Shown: positions 6,310 through 6,638 of the stretch, piece by piece | Numbering within the stretch: the stretch's first letter is position 1 | Layout of the letters: each line of letters opens with the position of its first letter | DNA from: PSLL01 sp050259195 | GTDB taxonomy: Bacteria; Desulfobacterota_D; UBA1144; Nemesobacterales; CSP1-2 | Assembly: GCA_050259195.1 (NCBI GenBank) | Contig: JBLNAE010000397.1 | Span: forward strand, 1-6,638 | DNA: 6,638 bases | Direction of reading: 5' to 3' | Notes under the pieces: generated by a model | What the model saw: the letters and a program-made list of their open reading frames with translations, nothing else | Database searches by the model: none | Told to the model about the DNA's origin: nothing | Made by a program: the position numbers and the translations under genes

Positions 6310-6437
6310 TATATCAAAGTTAACACATGATGCGGGGAGTATCAATTTTACACGACTTTGCCCATACAAAAATCTAAGGATAATTTACTAGCTTTTTTTC
6401 TCATGATTTTAGCTCTTCTAAAAGGAGGTTTATTTCT

Positions 6438-6548
6438 TTGAGGCTCTTTGATTTTATACTGAAATTCGCAGTCAAACGGACTCAGGCAATTGATGACGCA
6501 AAACAAAAAGTTTTGATCTTATACCAATTCCAAGGATTAAGTGGTTAA
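6438..6548 (+). CDS. Possible 36-residue small protein with TTG start
   Basis: On the plus strand AGGAGGT (6423-6429) is followed after 8 nt by TTG (6438-6440) and 35 more sense codons, then TAA at 6546-6548. The peptide begins with an amphipathic, aromatic stretch (RLFDFILKFAVKRTQ) and is basic. The SD is as strong as any in the window and is ideally spaced; this is the only reason to call it. I do not recognise the peptide and see no clear promoter. It is the only plus-strand candidate and converges on the edge ORF, overlapping its end by 12 bp. The SD may be chance. Confidence 0.3.
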   Translation: MRLFDFILKFAVKRTQAIDDAKQKVLILYQFQGLSG

Positions 6549-6580
6549 ACACATCTCCTCCACCTGTCTCTTAATCCAAG
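6530..6580. repeat. Inverted repeat over the end of the edge ORF
   Basis: CCAAGGATTAAG (6530-6541) and CTTAATCCAAGG (6570-6581, last base just beyond this interval) are inverted copies matching at 10 of 12 positions, with a perfect 8-bp core GGATTAAG/CTTAATCC and a 28-nt loop. It spans the stop codon at 6537-6539. No T-run follows on either strand, so a role as terminator is not supported. It could be a regulatory hairpin or chance. Confidence 0.35.
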
Positions 6581-6638
6581 GGAAACCACAAAGACTTCCT
6601 ACCTTGTCACGATTTTCTATGTATTCCTTCAAAGCCTC
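6537..6638 (-). CDS. Possible 3' end of an unidentified gene (5' part off window)
   Basis: One minus-strand frame is open from the window edge for 33 codons and ends with TAA at 6537-6539; the other two minus frames close within the first 30 bases. The peptide is mixed and charged, with CGFPWIKRQVEEMC near its end. It is too short to name, and a chance open frame of this length is not rare. It does not look like the C-terminus of a MoxR/RavA ATPase, the expected neighbour of viaA. A gap of 227 bp separates it from viaA. Confidence 0.35.
   Translation of the reverse strand, partial: EALKEYIENRDKVGSLCGFPWIKRQVEEMCLTT

Noticed and set aside
6308..6313. TATAAT overlapping the viaA ATG on the minus strand
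   Set aside because: A start site from this box would lie inside the gene, and no -35 box lies 16-18 nt upstream. A TAAAAT at 6345-6350 is better placed but also lacks a -35, so no viaA promoter is called.
6310..6369. Extended viaA start at TTG 6369
   Set aside because: The added 20 residues are unlike the family, contain no useful motif and have no SD before the TTG. ATG 6309 gives a normal length and a typical acidic helical N-terminus.
6499..6515. CAAAAC-AAAAA-GTTTTG stem as a terminator
   Set aside because: Only six weak base pairs and no run of T after the stem on either strand. It does not meet the form of an intrinsic terminator.
6440..6638. GAGGCTCTTTGA near 6440 and inverted AAGCCTC at the right edge as ends of a small mobile element
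   Set aside because: The match is short, needs a gap and runs into the window edge. No transposase, target duplication or second copy is visible.

Overview
The window looks like chromosomal DNA from a diderm (Gram-negative) bacterium of moderate-to-low GC. It carries an MCE/Mla-type phospholipid transport operon, an exported protein that probably serves the outer envelope, and a peptidoglycan-precursor gene. The mlaE-mlaF-mlaD order and the style of the intergenic DNA fit an uncultured deltaproteobacterium-like or related lineage, but nothing here fixes the taxon. All confident genes lie on the minus strand, so transcription runs from right to left.

Right to left: 6310-6638 holds no secure gene, only the possible 3' end of a minus-strand ORF at the edge and a short plus-strand ORF behind a near-perfect Shine-Dalgarno sequence. 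Next is a ViaA-like von Willebrand factor A protein (4792-6309; ATG preferred over an upstream TTG), without an adjacent RavA/MoxR ATPase. One base after its stop lies an unusual inverted array of 7-bp repeats (4703-4790). Then comes a strong sigma70-type promoter (4670-4697) whose predicted start site falls almost on the alr ATG, so the alanine racemase mRNA may be leaderless. alr (3572-4660) is intact.

After a 172-bp spacer comes the envelope operon: a 488-residue exported protein built from about 23 tandem units of about 19 residues around an aromatic-Pro-aromatic core; mlaE, joined to it by an ATGA stop/start overlap; a 10-codon SD-led mini-ORF just before mlaF; mlaF; and mlaD, overlapping mlaF by 17 bp and cut by the left edge.

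MlaE (permease), MlaF (ATPase) and MlaD (MCE ring protein) should form an inner-membrane lipid transporter. The repeat protein is the novel part. It is exported, rich in aromatic beta-type strands, placed first in the operon and apparently coupled in translation to the permease. I infer it is an envelope partner of this transporter, possibly acting where MlaA or MlaC act elsewhere; neither of these, nor MlaB, is visible here, though they could lie beyond the left edge.
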